Source of the DNA: Candidatus Cloacimonadota bacterium
GTDB taxonomy: Bacteria; Cloacimonadota; Cloacimonadia; JGIOTU-2
DNA: 40,427 bases
Assembly (NCBI GenBank): GCA_016932035.1
Contig: JAFGDR010000030.1
Span: 1 to 40,427 of the forward strand
Reading direction: 5' to 3'
Numbering within the stretch: the stretch's first letter is position 1; every line of letters starts with the position of its first letter. The notes under the pieces were generated by a model. It was not told the DNA's origin. It saw only the letters and a list, made by a program, of their open reading frames with translations, and searched no databases. Below are positions 24,274 to 32,925 of the stretch, piece by piece. A program made the translations under genes and the position numbers.

Positions 24274-25815
24274 CTACTCTTTTTTTTGTCCCTTCTTCTC
24301 TGTCAATATTAATGCTCGCTTTTTGAGGGCTTTTTGGGCAGCATCGTATTCACTCCATGGTGTCTCTTCAATACCATAGCACATGGTTGTTTCATGTGCT
24401 TTTCCACAGGTAATAACCGTATCTCCATTATGTGCTGAAATAATTGCTTTTTCTATAGCTTTTTCTCGGTCAGGGATCTTAAAAAAGTCAATCCCTTCTT
24501 TTCGTCCTTCCTGTATGCAACCTGCTGCTATTTCTTGTATGATGTCATCGATCGACTCGGTACGGGGATCTTCGGTTGTGATGTAAATCCTATCTGCAAA
24601 TCTGCCTGCAACCTTCCCCATTTCCCTTCTTTTTTGAACATCTCGTAGCCCCGCACTGCCAAACACAACGTGAATCTTCCCTTTTGTAAACGATCGGGTT
24701 GCAAGAAGTGCCTGCTCAAGGGCATTTGCTGTATGGGCAAAATCGATGATAACCATAAAATTGCCCTGTTTGTGTAGAACATTTTCCATTCTCCCTTTGA
24801 TGGTGCGTAACGAGGAAACTGCTCTGACAATAACATCCCAGGATATGTTCTGTGAACGGGCAACCGCAATTGCTGCGAGAATATTATACACATTATATGT
24901 TCCCAAAAGTGGGCTTTCAATCCTTAATGTCTTTCCTGTCGCATGAACACTAAAACGGAGTTTTTCGTTCTGCATAACATCTTCTGCCTTATAATCGGCA
25001 TTCTTCTTTATGCCGAATGAAATATGCATATCTGCTTGATGTTTGTGAAAATTTTCGTAGGATGGATCATCTTTGTTGAGTATGCTTATTTTAGGAATGT
25101 CGTTCTTTTTAGATGATAAAGAAAGAAGCTCAAATAGATGAGCTTTTACTTGTATATATTCCTCTCTCGATCGGTGATAATCGAGATGTTCAGATGTTAT
25201 GTTCGTCAAAGCTGCGATATCATATTCACATGCTTCCACTCGATACTGAGCAAGTCCATGTGATGAGGTTTCGATGACTGCATATTCCGATCCGGCATCG
25301 ACCATTTCTGCTAAATACTTCTGAAGAGATAGAGCATCGGGTGTTGTGGTATGAAATCCCGTTTCCAGAATGCGGTCCCCGATAACAGCATTGATCGAGG
25401 TGATCAGTCCTGTTTTGTGTCCGGCTTCGTTGAGTATGTGATGAATGAGCGTAGAAGTAGTTGTTTTGCCGTCTGTACCGGTAACGCCGATTACGATGAG
25501 TTTACGTGCCGGGAAGCCGTAAAATGCTGCTGCAAGATGAGCAAGTGCTTTGCGTGAATTCTTTACTTTTAAAACAGGGACAGAAACTTCTGCTGGCATA
25601 AAAGTCTCATCTTCAAGCATGATTGCACCCACTCCATTTTCTACTGCTTTCTCGATGAATTCGTGTCCGTCAACATCAACACCTTTTATTGCAACAAAAA
25701 GATATCCCTTCTCAGCGCTTCTTGAATCAACACAAATTTTCGCAATATCTAAACCTGTTGAACCCCGTAGAAGCTCGTAATCACCACTATTCTGTAAAAG
25801 TTCTTTGAGCGTCAT
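24274..25815 (-). CDS. murE: UDP-N-acetylmuramyl-tripeptide synthetase
   Basis: A 513-residue Mur ligase that adds the third residue of the peptidoglycan stem peptide. The ATP loop is GVTGTDGKTTT (110-120), the carbamylated Lys is K224 in VKAHLFELL, and the C-terminal ligase domain begins near 345. The specificity motif reads E415-D416-P417-R418, where the meso-DAP enzyme of E. coli has DNPR; the Asn is replaced by Asp. The second site reads GKAHE (471-475) instead of GKGHE. The incorporated amino acid is therefore uncertain. Its start overlaps the femX stop by one base (TAATG). Confidence 0.93.
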   Translation of the reverse strand: MTLKELLQNSGDYELLRGSTGLDIAKICVDSRSAEKGYLFVAIKGVDVDGHEFIEKAVENGVGAIMLEDETFMPAEVSVPVLKVKNSRKALAHLAAAFYGFPARKLIVIGVTGTDGKTTTSTLIHHILNEAGHKTGLITSINAVIGDRILETGFHTTTPDALSLQKYLAEMVDAGSEYAVIETSSHGLAQYRVEACEYDIAALTNITSEHLDYHRSREEYIQVKAHLFELLSLSSKKNDIPKISILNKDDPSYENFHKHQADMHISFGIKKNADYKAEDVMQNEKLRFSVHATGKTLRIESPLLGTYNVYNILAAIAVARSQNISWDVIVRAVSSLRTIKGRMENVLHKQGNFMVIIDFAHTANALEQALLATRSFTKGKIHVVFGSAGLRDVQKRREMGKVAGRFADRIYITTEDPRTESIDDIIQEIAAGCIQEGRKEGIDFFKIPDREKAIEKAIISAHNGDTVITCGKAHETTMCYGIEETPWSEYDAAQKALKKRALILTEKKGQKKE

Positions 25816-26894
25816 TATTCCTCTAATGAGTCTGAAATCTTACCTTTTTTGATCAGGCTGCGAATCGAAACATAGGTATTTATACCGCGGTTCATCACGT
25901 TATACCAGAATGGTTTGTACACATGATCGTGCATGCCGATGAATTTCTTGAATTCACCACCAAATCCTTTCTTAAAACGATACACCCCAAAGAGCGGATG
26001 TCCCTCTTTTGGATGAGCTGGTACTCCCCAGAGGTCATAGGTTTTGTATCCCTGTTCCTTTGCCCATTGTATCACATGCCAGTGCAGCGCCTGGTTTGGC
26101 ATCACGTTGCGATATTCGTTCGAAGATGCCCCATACATATACCAGATCTTTTCACCAAAGGCAAAAATATACACACCCGCAACGGGGATATCGTCATAAT
26201 ATGCCAGGAATAATTTCACCATCCCCTTATGGGCCATTAACTCTATTACCTGTTTATAGTATTCCTCGTTATGAATAATAAAAGCATCGCGTTTTGCCGT
26301 TGTTTCGTAAATATCATAAAAAATTCGTGCACCTTCCAACGATGTATTTTCTCTGACCTTAACACCTTTCTTCATTGAAAGACGGATATTATACCTGGTT
26401 TTCGACTCGCAACCGGCCATGATGTCATCGAGAGATTGTGTCAGGTCGAGAAAAAAGGTTGCCCGTGGCTGGATTTGCTTCATGGCAAAAGTGAAATTGT
26501 GCTCGTTTAACACCCTCAATGACTTTTCATCATTCTCATCGATCTCAGGATCGATCTTCAAGAGAATAGCATTATGATTTTTTGCGATCTCGGAGATTGT
26601 ATTCATCAAAACTGTAAAATAATAACTCGTTACATCAATAACCGGACCTCGCGGTGCATAGAAAAGACATTTTCCAATATAGGGAATATTCCGCTTCTGA
26701 ATAGAGATTCCGCCAACGATCTTGTCATCATCAAAAACAGCAATCCGAATCGGTATCCATCCGGATATTCGCTTGAATTTTCCCCATTCATAGGACTGTA
26801 TTATCGGGCATTCCTGGGTCGATGCCACGAACTCATTCCATGTGGAAAATTCTTCTTCTGTTTCCAAAATTCTACATTCGATCTTGCTATTCAT
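25815..26894 (-). CDS. FemAB-family peptidyltransferase (FemX-like)
   Basis: A 359-residue protein with two GNAT-like halves, the fold of Fem transferases that use aminoacyl-tRNA to add a branch amino acid to lipid II. Typical segments are IIQSYEWGKFKRISGW (32-47), FYAPRGPVID, QPRATFFLDL, CESKTRYNIRLSMKKGV and WYMYGASSNEYRNVMPNQALHWHVIQWAKEQGYKTYDLWGVP. There is no obvious long coiled-coil arm. The donor amino acid cannot be told. It is the first gene of the operon femX-murE-acpS-tdh-kbl. Only a weak ribosome site is visible. Confidence 0.88.
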   Translation of the reverse strand: MNSKIECRILETEEEFSTWNEFVASTQECPIIQSYEWGKFKRISGWIPIRIAVFDDDKIVGGISIQKRNIPYIGKCLFYAPRGPVIDVTSYYFTVLMNTISEIAKNHNAILLKIDPEIDENDEKSLRVLNEHNFTFAMKQIQPRATFFLDLTQSLDDIMAGCESKTRYNIRLSMKKGVKVRENTSLEGARIFYDIYETTAKRDAFIIHNEEYYKQVIELMAHKGMVKLFLAYYDDIPVAGVYIFAFGEKIWYMYGASSNEYRNVMPNQALHWHVIQWAKEQGYKTYDLWGVPAHPKEGHPLFGVYRFKKGFGGEFKKFIGMHDHVYKPFWYNVMNRGINTYVSIRSLIKKGKISDSLEE

Positions 26895-26985
26895 ATGTTC
26901 TTAAGGGACTGCGCTTTCAGGTGTGAGAATCTTCACCTGTCCAAACTGTCAACTTTTTCCTGCTTGTATCTATATAGAGTAAAAT

Positions 26986-27013
26986 TTGACACTCAGCACT
27001 GTACTTTTATAAA
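26986..27013 (+). promoter_or_regulatory. Promoter of the cyclophilin gene
   Basis: TTGACA at 26986-26991 and TATAAA at 27008-27013 with a 16-bp spacer. It is among the best sigma-70-like promoters in the window, 34 bp before the start codon. Confidence 0.75.
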
Positions 27014-27047
27014 CCTCACAATCACAAAGAAAAGGAGCTCATGATTA

Positions 27048-27749
27048 ATGAAAATCTTCAAATTGATCCTTGTAAGCATTGTTGTAACACTACTTTTATC
27101 CATTAGTAGTTATATTTTTGCTGAAAATAATGAACAGACAGAAGAGGAACCCATGAAAGATCCTATAGTGAAAATGCATACGAATTATGGTGATATCACA
27201 TTAAAGCTGTATAATGATACCCCCCAGCACAGAGATAATTTTCTTAAGCTTGTTGAAGAATGTTTCTATGACAGCACGCTCTTTCACCGGGTAATTGCAG
27301 GTTTTATGATACAAGGCGGTGATCCTGATTCAAAAAAAGCAGGAAAGGGTGCTCGTCTTGGTGCTGGCGGTCCTGGTTATACCGTTCCTGCCGAGTTTCG
27401 AAAAGACCTTATCCACAAGAAAGGTGCCTTGGCGGCAGCCCGTCAGGGAGATCAGGTAAATCCCCAGAAGCGTTCTTCCGGATCGCAGTTCTATATTGTT
27501 GTGGGCAGAAAATGGACTGCCGATGAGATGACCATAATCGAGCAACAAAAGGGATTCAAGTATACAGAGGAACAACGTAAAATCTATATGAATACTGGCG
27601 GCTATCCTTTCCTTGATAGAGAATATACGGTTTATGGCGAGGTGATCGATGGGCTCGACATTATCGATGCTATCTCTGTGGCGGATACAAATCCTGCTGA
27701 CCGACCGCTTCAGGATATTGTTATTGAAAGTGTGGAGATCGTGGAATAG
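27048..27749 (+). CDS. Exported cyclophilin-type peptidyl-prolyl cis-trans isomerase
   Basis: A 233-residue protein with a signal peptide at 1-25 (ending YIFAEN) and a cyclophilin domain from about 40: ITLKLYNDTPQHRDNFLKLV, LFHRVIAGFMIQGGDP with the catalytic Arg, and SSGSQFYIVVG. An insert between the last two segments (TADEMTIIEQQKGFKYTEEQRKIY, about 160-185) is common in FCB-type members. It assists folding in the periplasm. The start is 10 bases after AAAGGAG; another ATG at 27041 opens a 21-codon frame only. A small hairpin at 27748-27762 lies at the stop codon without a T-run. Confidence 0.92.
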   Translation: MKIFKLILVSIVVTLLLSISSYIFAENNEQTEEEPMKDPIVKMHTNYGDITLKLYNDTPQHRDNFLKLVEECFYDSTLFHRVIAGFMIQGGDPDSKKAGKGARLGAGGPGYTVPAEFRKDLIHKKGALAAARQGDQVNPQKRSSGSQFYIVVGRKWTADEMTIIEQQKGFKYTEEQRKIYMNTGGYPFLDREYTVYGEVIDGLDIIDAISVADTNPADRPLQDIVIESVEIVE

Positions 27750-27866
27750 GTTCACTGAACCTCCATACATACTATAAGTTAGAAGTAAAATATATATTCA
27801 CAAAGATTGACATAGAATTTTGCGAGTTTGAGTTTGTAAAAAAATTCCGAATGGGGGTGATCATTC

Positions 27867-28067
27867 GTGACGAAAGTGGTCGTTGGCAAAGACGAAAGCT
27901 TTGAAAGTGCCTTCCGCCGCTTCAACCGCAAGGTCCAGCGCTCGGGCGTTCTGTCTGACATTAAGAAGAACCGCTATTACGAGAAGCCGAGCGACAAGAA
28001 GCGCAGAGAGCTCAAAGCTACTTTACGTAAACTGAAACGTAACAGTTACAGATATCGTTCTCGGTAA
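27867..28067 (+). CDS. rpsU: Small ribosomal subunit protein bS21
   Basis: A 66-residue basic protein matching bS21: VVVGKDESFESAFRRFNRKVQRSGVLSDIKKNRYYEKPSDKKRRE, ending KRNSYRYRSR. It helps start translation on the 30S subunit. The start is a GTG at 27867 with GGGGGTGA upstream. It opens a run of cvpA, mutS2, dnaG and rpoD, recalling the classical rpsU-dnaG-rpoD operon. A TTGACA at 27807-27812 may be its -35 box; the -10 is unclear. Confidence 0.96.
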   Translation: MTKVVVGKDESFESAFRRFNRKVQRSGVLSDIKKNRYYEKPSDKKRRELKATLRKLKRNSYRYRSR

Positions 28068-28096
28068 TGTGTATCGATACTCGTACGTAAACCTCA

Positions 28097-28666
28097 ATGG
28101 ATATTATTAATATCTTTGCCCTCGGAATTTTACTTGTTTTCGGGGGCTTTGGTTTTGTATCAGGATTTATCAAGGGGAGTGCCCGTCTCATCGGCTGGAT
28201 CGTTGCACTTATTCTTGCGATCAAGCTCGGTCCCGCATCGTCGGTATTTTTTCAAACTGTGTTTCATTTTTCTCCAAAAACATCAAACATTCTCGGCGGC
28301 ATTGTCGTTTTCCTTCTTGTAATGGTCATCATCGCGATCATTGTAAAAGTTCTCAGAAGAATGATACAAGCGCTTCATCTAAGTTTTCTCGACCGTCTTC
28401 TTGGCTTTATCCTCGGATGCTTTCAGGCAATGATCCTGATTTTCCTACTTTGCCTTGTTATTCAGCTTGTCCCTCTTTCAAAAGCTGCACGAACGACAGC
28501 TCTCAATGCCCCTTTCGTTGAATGGAGTAACGAAAAGATCGCCCGGATCCTCGAAGCGACAAAACTCGATTCCCAGATACGGGAAAACGCTTACTACCAG
28601 GAACTTCTTAAGCTACAATATAAACTTCAAAAAGACGTTACAGACTCAATTTCACCCCTTTCATGA
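28097..28666 (+). CDS. cvpA: CvpA family membrane protein
   Basis: A 189-residue protein with four membrane helices. The start MDIINIFALGILLVFGGFGFVSGFIKGSARLIGWIVALILAIKLG is the CvpA signature; the last helix is near 110-135, followed by a soluble tail. In E. coli CvpA supports colicin V production and envelope fitness; its molecular role is not settled. No strong ribosome site is visible, and it lies 29 bp after rpsU. Its stop overlaps the mutS2 start by four bases (ATGA), and cvpA beside mutS2 is a recurring arrangement. Confidence 0.88.
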   Translation: MDIINIFALGILLVFGGFGFVSGFIKGSARLIGWIVALILAIKLGPASSVFFQTVFHFSPKTSNILGGIVVFLLVMVIIAIIVKVLRRMIQALHLSFLDRLLGFILGCFQAMILIFLLCLVIQLVPLSKAARTTALNAPFVEWSNEKIARILEATKLDSQIRENAYYQELLKLQYKLQKDVTDSISPLS

Positions 28667-31029
28667 AAAACGCTTTTGACGAACTGGAATTTGATAAAGT
28701 TAAAGCGTTGATCGCTGCCAATTGTGTGTCTCCTCTAGGACAGCGTCTTGTCGAAGTCCTCTCCCCCCTCAAAGAAAAAAACTCTGTTGAGAAAAAACTC
28801 GGGGAATTGCAGGATGCTTTTAATTATCTCGAGCAAAGTCATCATTTTGCATTATCCGGGCTTGAAGATACAGAACTCCTTTTTGATAATTTTGGGAGAT
28901 TCGAACAATTTACGATAGAAGAACTCCTCATGTTTGGAAGTAATATCCATATTGCAAACACGCTCAAAAACGACAAGGACATTTCGGATGAGTCTTTCCC
29001 GAAGCTTTTTTCAATCATTTCTTCTATAGTTGAAATGAGGGAGTTGGAAAAACAGTATGATAAGATTTTTGATTCGGCCGGTGAGATCAAAGACACGGCA
29101 AGCCCGATGTTATCATCCATCCGAAGGAATAAGCAGAAAGCAAAGAAGCGAATTTATTCCGAGCTGGAAAGTATTCTTGAGAAAAAGGATTATGAAAATG
29201 TGATCCAGGATAAAGTGGTAACCTTTCGTGATGAACGTTATGTAATTCCTGTTCGGGAAGGAGGTGTTACCCAACTCAAGGGCATTGTGCATGGTCGATC
29301 AAAAACAGGAGCGTCATTCTATGTGGAACCGCTCTCGGTTATGGAACTTAATAACTCGTTGAACACCCTTACCGAGGAAGAAAAGCAGGAAATCCATAGA
29401 ATTCTTACCGAACTCTATTCGATGCTTCGAGAAAAGAAGGATGGCCTCCGTCACAATCTTTCAATCCTGCAAAAAATTGATTTTCTTAACGCCTGTGCGC
29501 TGTATTGCAGGAGGATCAATGCCCACATGCCGGAAATAATCGATGACACTCGTTTAAATCTTAAAAATGCACAGCATCCGCTTCTTTTTGAAACAATTAA
29601 TCCAAAAAAGATAATTCCTTTTTCGCTTCATATTGGCGATGAATTCAGGGGAATCGTTATTTCTGGAGTGAATACCGGTGGAAAAACGGTTACGCTGAAA
29701 GCAACCGGACTTCTTGCGATCATGGCCCTTTCGGGTTTGATGATACCTGTTGAGGAGTCACAGATAGGAATGTTTACCTCCTTCTTTACGGATATCAACG
29801 ATGAGCAGTCCATCGAGGATTCTATTAGTACCTTTTCCTCTCATATACAAAAATTGAATAATATTTTTGATAAAGCAGATGCATCCTCGCTCATTCTTAT
29901 TGATGAACTCGGTACGGGAACCGATCCTGAAGAGGGTGCTGCGTTCGCACAATCTGTTATGGAAGCGCTTATTGCAAAAAAATCAAAAGTAATCATCACT
30001 ACTCACCTGAATAAACTCAAGATATTTGCCTCCGAACATCCCTTATGTGAAAATGCTTCGATGAGATTTGACCAGGAACGGTTACAGCCAACGTATAAAC
30101 TCGATCTCGGTTTTCCGGGCAACAGCTATGCCCTCGACATTGCTAAAGAATATAATTCTCCGGAAGACATTATTGCTCGGGCTCGAGAACTTATCGACCA
30201 GAAGAGTCTTCAGTTAAGCGAACTTTTGAAAAAGACCGAACAGCAGCGAATTCACCTTGCCCAAAAAATATATGAATTCGACCTCAAGAACAAGCTGCTT
30301 GAACAACGACTGAATTCTCTTGAGCTCAAAGAGAAAAACTGGCAAAAGATCGAAAAAGAGAGGAAGAAAGAAATCCTCAATAAATCAGAGGCATACCTTG
30401 TAGAACTCCAGCAAGAATTCGGTCATGAAATCGATGAATTAAAAAAGCAACTCCGATCTGAAAAGAATATCCCCCATGACAAAGTTCGTGAAATCAAAGA
30501 TAAAATTACAAACAAAAAATACGACATCGAAAAAAAGAAAGACCTGCTGTCTGGTGTCGAATATATACCCTTGAAAGAAATCGATGTTGGCAAAGAAGTG
30601 TATATCAAGCCCCTCAAGCTTGTTGGGAAAATCCAGTCTGTCGGGAAAAATTCTGCACGCGTCCTCGCTGAAGGACTCACATATAATGTAAAAAACTCCG
30701 ATCTTTATGAAATTCCCGAAGGGAAAAAATCCCACGAGCATAAAGAAGATTCGGATATATCTGTTCATGCCAACATCGATCATGACATTGCATTCGAGCT
30801 CAACCTGATGGGTTTGACCTTTGATGAAGCACGTTTCGAGCTGGATAAATATATCGACAAAGCGATCCTGCTGAATTACCCGAAAGTGCGTATTCTCCAC
30901 GGAAAAGGAACGGGACAACTACGTAAAAAAATCTGGGAATATCTCAGAAACGAAAAAAGGGTGAAAGAATATAATTCTGCTCCTCTTCAGGAAGGCGGAG
31001 ATGGGGTGACCGTGGTGTTTTTGAAATAA
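28663..31029 (+). CDS. mutS2: MutS2 family ATPase/endonuclease
   Basis: A 788-residue protein. A core clamp region covers about 1-300. The ATPase has Walker A GVNTGGKT (335-342) and Walker B LILIDELGTG with D414 and E415. A long charged coiled coil follows at about 510-640, then a KOW-like stretch, and a C-terminal Smr domain (about 710-788) ending ILHGKGTGQLRKKIWEYL. The usual LDLRG motif of Smr reads LNLMG here, so nuclease activity may be altered. MutS2 limits recombination or rescues collided ribosomes in other bacteria. It is translationally coupled to cvpA. Confidence 0.95.
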   Translation: MKNAFDELEFDKVKALIAANCVSPLGQRLVEVLSPLKEKNSVEKKLGELQDAFNYLEQSHHFALSGLEDTELLFDNFGRFEQFTIEELLMFGSNIHIANTLKNDKDISDESFPKLFSIISSIVEMRELEKQYDKIFDSAGEIKDTASPMLSSIRRNKQKAKKRIYSELESILEKKDYENVIQDKVVTFRDERYVIPVREGGVTQLKGIVHGRSKTGASFYVEPLSVMELNNSLNTLTEEEKQEIHRILTELYSMLREKKDGLRHNLSILQKIDFLNACALYCRRINAHMPEIIDDTRLNLKNAQHPLLFETINPKKIIPFSLHIGDEFRGIVISGVNTGGKTVTLKATGLLAIMALSGLMIPVEESQIGMFTSFFTDINDEQSIEDSISTFSSHIQKLNNIFDKADASSLILIDELGTGTDPEEGAAFAQSVMEALIAKKSKVIITTHLNKLKIFASEHPLCENASMRFDQERLQPTYKLDLGFPGNSYALDIAKEYNSPEDIIARARELIDQKSLQLSELLKKTEQQRIHLAQKIYEFDLKNKLLEQRLNSLELKEKNWQKIEKERKKEILNKSEAYLVELQQEFGHEIDELKKQLRSEKNIPHDKVREIKDKITNKKYDIEKKKDLLSGVEYIPLKEIDVGKEVYIKPLKLVGKIQSVGKNSARVLAEGLTYNVKNSDLYEIPEGKKSHEHKEDSDISVHANIDHDIAFELNLMGLTFDEARFELDKYIDKAILLNYPKVRILHGKGTGQLRKKIWEYLRNEKRVKEYNSAPLQEGGDGVTVVFLK

Positions 31030-31137
31030 ATTTTCTGTTGCTCCTTTAATCCTCAATTATTCTCTCTTCAATTTTCATTAAAAAAAGTAATTCTTTATGA
31101 AACTTGCATAAAAATTTGTTCTTATTAGAGTGAAGTC

Positions 31138-32898
31138 ATGCGATACGATCAAAACCTTCTCGATGATATACGCTCAGCTAACAGCATTGTAGATGTGATC
31201 GGAGAATATGTGCCCCTGAAGCGCAGCGGTGCAAACTACATGGCTCCCTGCCCTTTTCATAACGAGACCAAACCCTCTTTTATGGTTTCTCCCCGCCTGC
31301 AGATCTTCAAATGCTTCGGATGTGGCAAAGGCGGAAATGTCTTCACCTTCTTGATGGAATACGAAAAGATAAACTTCAATGAAGCAGTACGGAAGCTTGC
31401 TGAAAGGGTCGGTATTGCGCTGCCCGTTTACCAGGAACAATCGAAAGAAGAAAAAAGTCTCTATAATTCTCTTTACGGTATATACGAATCTGCACTTCGC
31501 TTTTATCATACAAATCTTACCGGAAAAGACAATGCGGGGCTCGCATATCTGAAATCAAGAAATATTTCAGAAAAAGATATTAAGGTTTTCAAACTCGGTC
31601 TTGCGCCAGGCTCACCAAATTCGCTCCAAAACCACCTGAAAAAGAAAGGTTATTCCGATAACATCCTCAATAAAAGCGGCTTGTTCACAACGTCAAATGG
31701 AGCGTTGCGGGATAAATTCTTTAACCGCATCATGTTTCCCGTTTACAGTTCTGACGGAAAAGTCATTGCTTTTGGCAGCCGCATCTATAAAGAAGGTGAT
31801 GATCGCGGAGCAAAATATCTGAATTCTCCGGAAACACCCATCTACCAGAAACGCAAGCATCTTTATGGACTATATCAATCAAAGGATACGATCATAAAAC
31901 ATGACGCTGCCATCCTTGTTGAAGGAAACCTCGACCTGATCAAACTCTGGCATCATGGTTTTACAAATGTTATTGCCAGTCTCGGAACCTCGCTTACAGA
32001 AGAACAGGTAAAGCTTCTATCACGATATACGAAAAACATCTATATCATGTATGACGGAGACGGTGCTGGTAAGGAATCAGCCGCACGAGCGATCTCAATC
32101 TGTCTATCGCAATCTATCTTTCCAAAGATGATCATCCTTCCTGATGATACAGATCCGGATGATTTCCTGGAAACACATGGCGCTGGCGCGCTTCGTGATT
32201 ATATCGATGATGCTCGGTCATTTTATAATTTTTTATATCAAATGCGCAATGCCGGTAAAAGTCTCGACAACAAGAAAAAGGCGCTGAATAATGTTATTGA
32301 GTGTCTTGATCTCATTGAAAGTCCCGTGCAAAAAGAACTCTATATACAGGAGACAGCAAATCTTTTCGGGGTTAGTGAAACTAATATTTTCAAGGCATTG
32401 CAGGCGTTGCAGAAAAAATCCTGGAAACCAAGAACACCTCTTACTCTCCATGTCGATCCTGATCAGGAAGAAAAGGATTTTATACGTATTATCCTGGCTC
32501 ATCCGGAACGATGTGAAGAATATTTCGATGATATCGAGATCGATTATTTCTCAAACCCCCTCCTGAAAAAACTATTTGCATATATAAAACAAGAGAAAAG
32601 TCGTGATAATCTCTCCGAAAAAGGCGCGAAGCTTCTGGACCTTTTTAATCCCAAAGATTCTGATTTTATTTCCGATCTCCTGTTCAACGAACTGCCCTTC
32701 TCCCGGAACACCTTCGAAAAAATGCTGATCGGGCTGCAAATTAGAAAGTTAAATGTTGACTTAATTACGCTTAATGAATATATTATAAAACATCCTGATA
32801 ATGAAGAAAAAATCAATGAGAAAAAGGCAGTTAAGCATAAAATTAATCAATTAAAGAAGGATTTCAAAGGCGGTACGGTAAAGAAACTTTTGAGTTAA
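31138..32898 (+). CDS. dnaG: DNA primase
   Basis: A 586-residue primase that makes RNA primers for replication. The N-terminal zinc site is C38, H41, C59 and C62 (CPFH and CFGC). The RNA polymerase core contains the TOPRIM fold with AILVEGNLDLI and the metal site MYDGDGAGKESA. The C-terminal helicase-binding region is present at about 430-586. The ATG at 31138 follows a weak GAGTGAAG. It lies 108 bp after mutS2 and 27 bp before rpoD. The gap 31030-31137 shows no gene or clear hairpin. Confidence 0.97.
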   Translation: MRYDQNLLDDIRSANSIVDVIGEYVPLKRSGANYMAPCPFHNETKPSFMVSPRLQIFKCFGCGKGGNVFTFLMEYEKINFNEAVRKLAERVGIALPVYQEQSKEEKSLYNSLYGIYESALRFYHTNLTGKDNAGLAYLKSRNISEKDIKVFKLGLAPGSPNSLQNHLKKKGYSDNILNKSGLFTTSNGALRDKFFNRIMFPVYSSDGKVIAFGSRIYKEGDDRGAKYLNSPETPIYQKRKHLYGLYQSKDTIIKHDAAILVEGNLDLIKLWHHGFTNVIASLGTSLTEEQVKLLSRYTKNIYIMYDGDGAGKESAARAISICLSQSIFPKMIILPDDTDPDDFLETHGAGALRDYIDDARSFYNFLYQMRNAGKSLDNKKKALNNVIECLDLIESPVQKELYIQETANLFGVSETNIFKALQALQKKSWKPRTPLTLHVDPDQEEKDFIRIILAHPERCEEYFDDIEIDYFSNPLLKKLFAYIKQEKSRDNLSEKGAKLLDLFNPKDSDFISDLLFNELPFSRNTFEKMLIGLQIRKLNVDLITLNEYIIKHPDNEEKINEKKAVKHKINQLKKDFKGGTVKKLLS

Positions 32899-32925
32899 GT
32901 TCTTGTGTGAGTGCCCGGAGACTTT

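Noticed and set aside
27748-27762. Terminator at the cyclophilin stop
   Set aside because: A 6-bp hairpin exists (AGGTTC/GAACCT), but no T-run follows.
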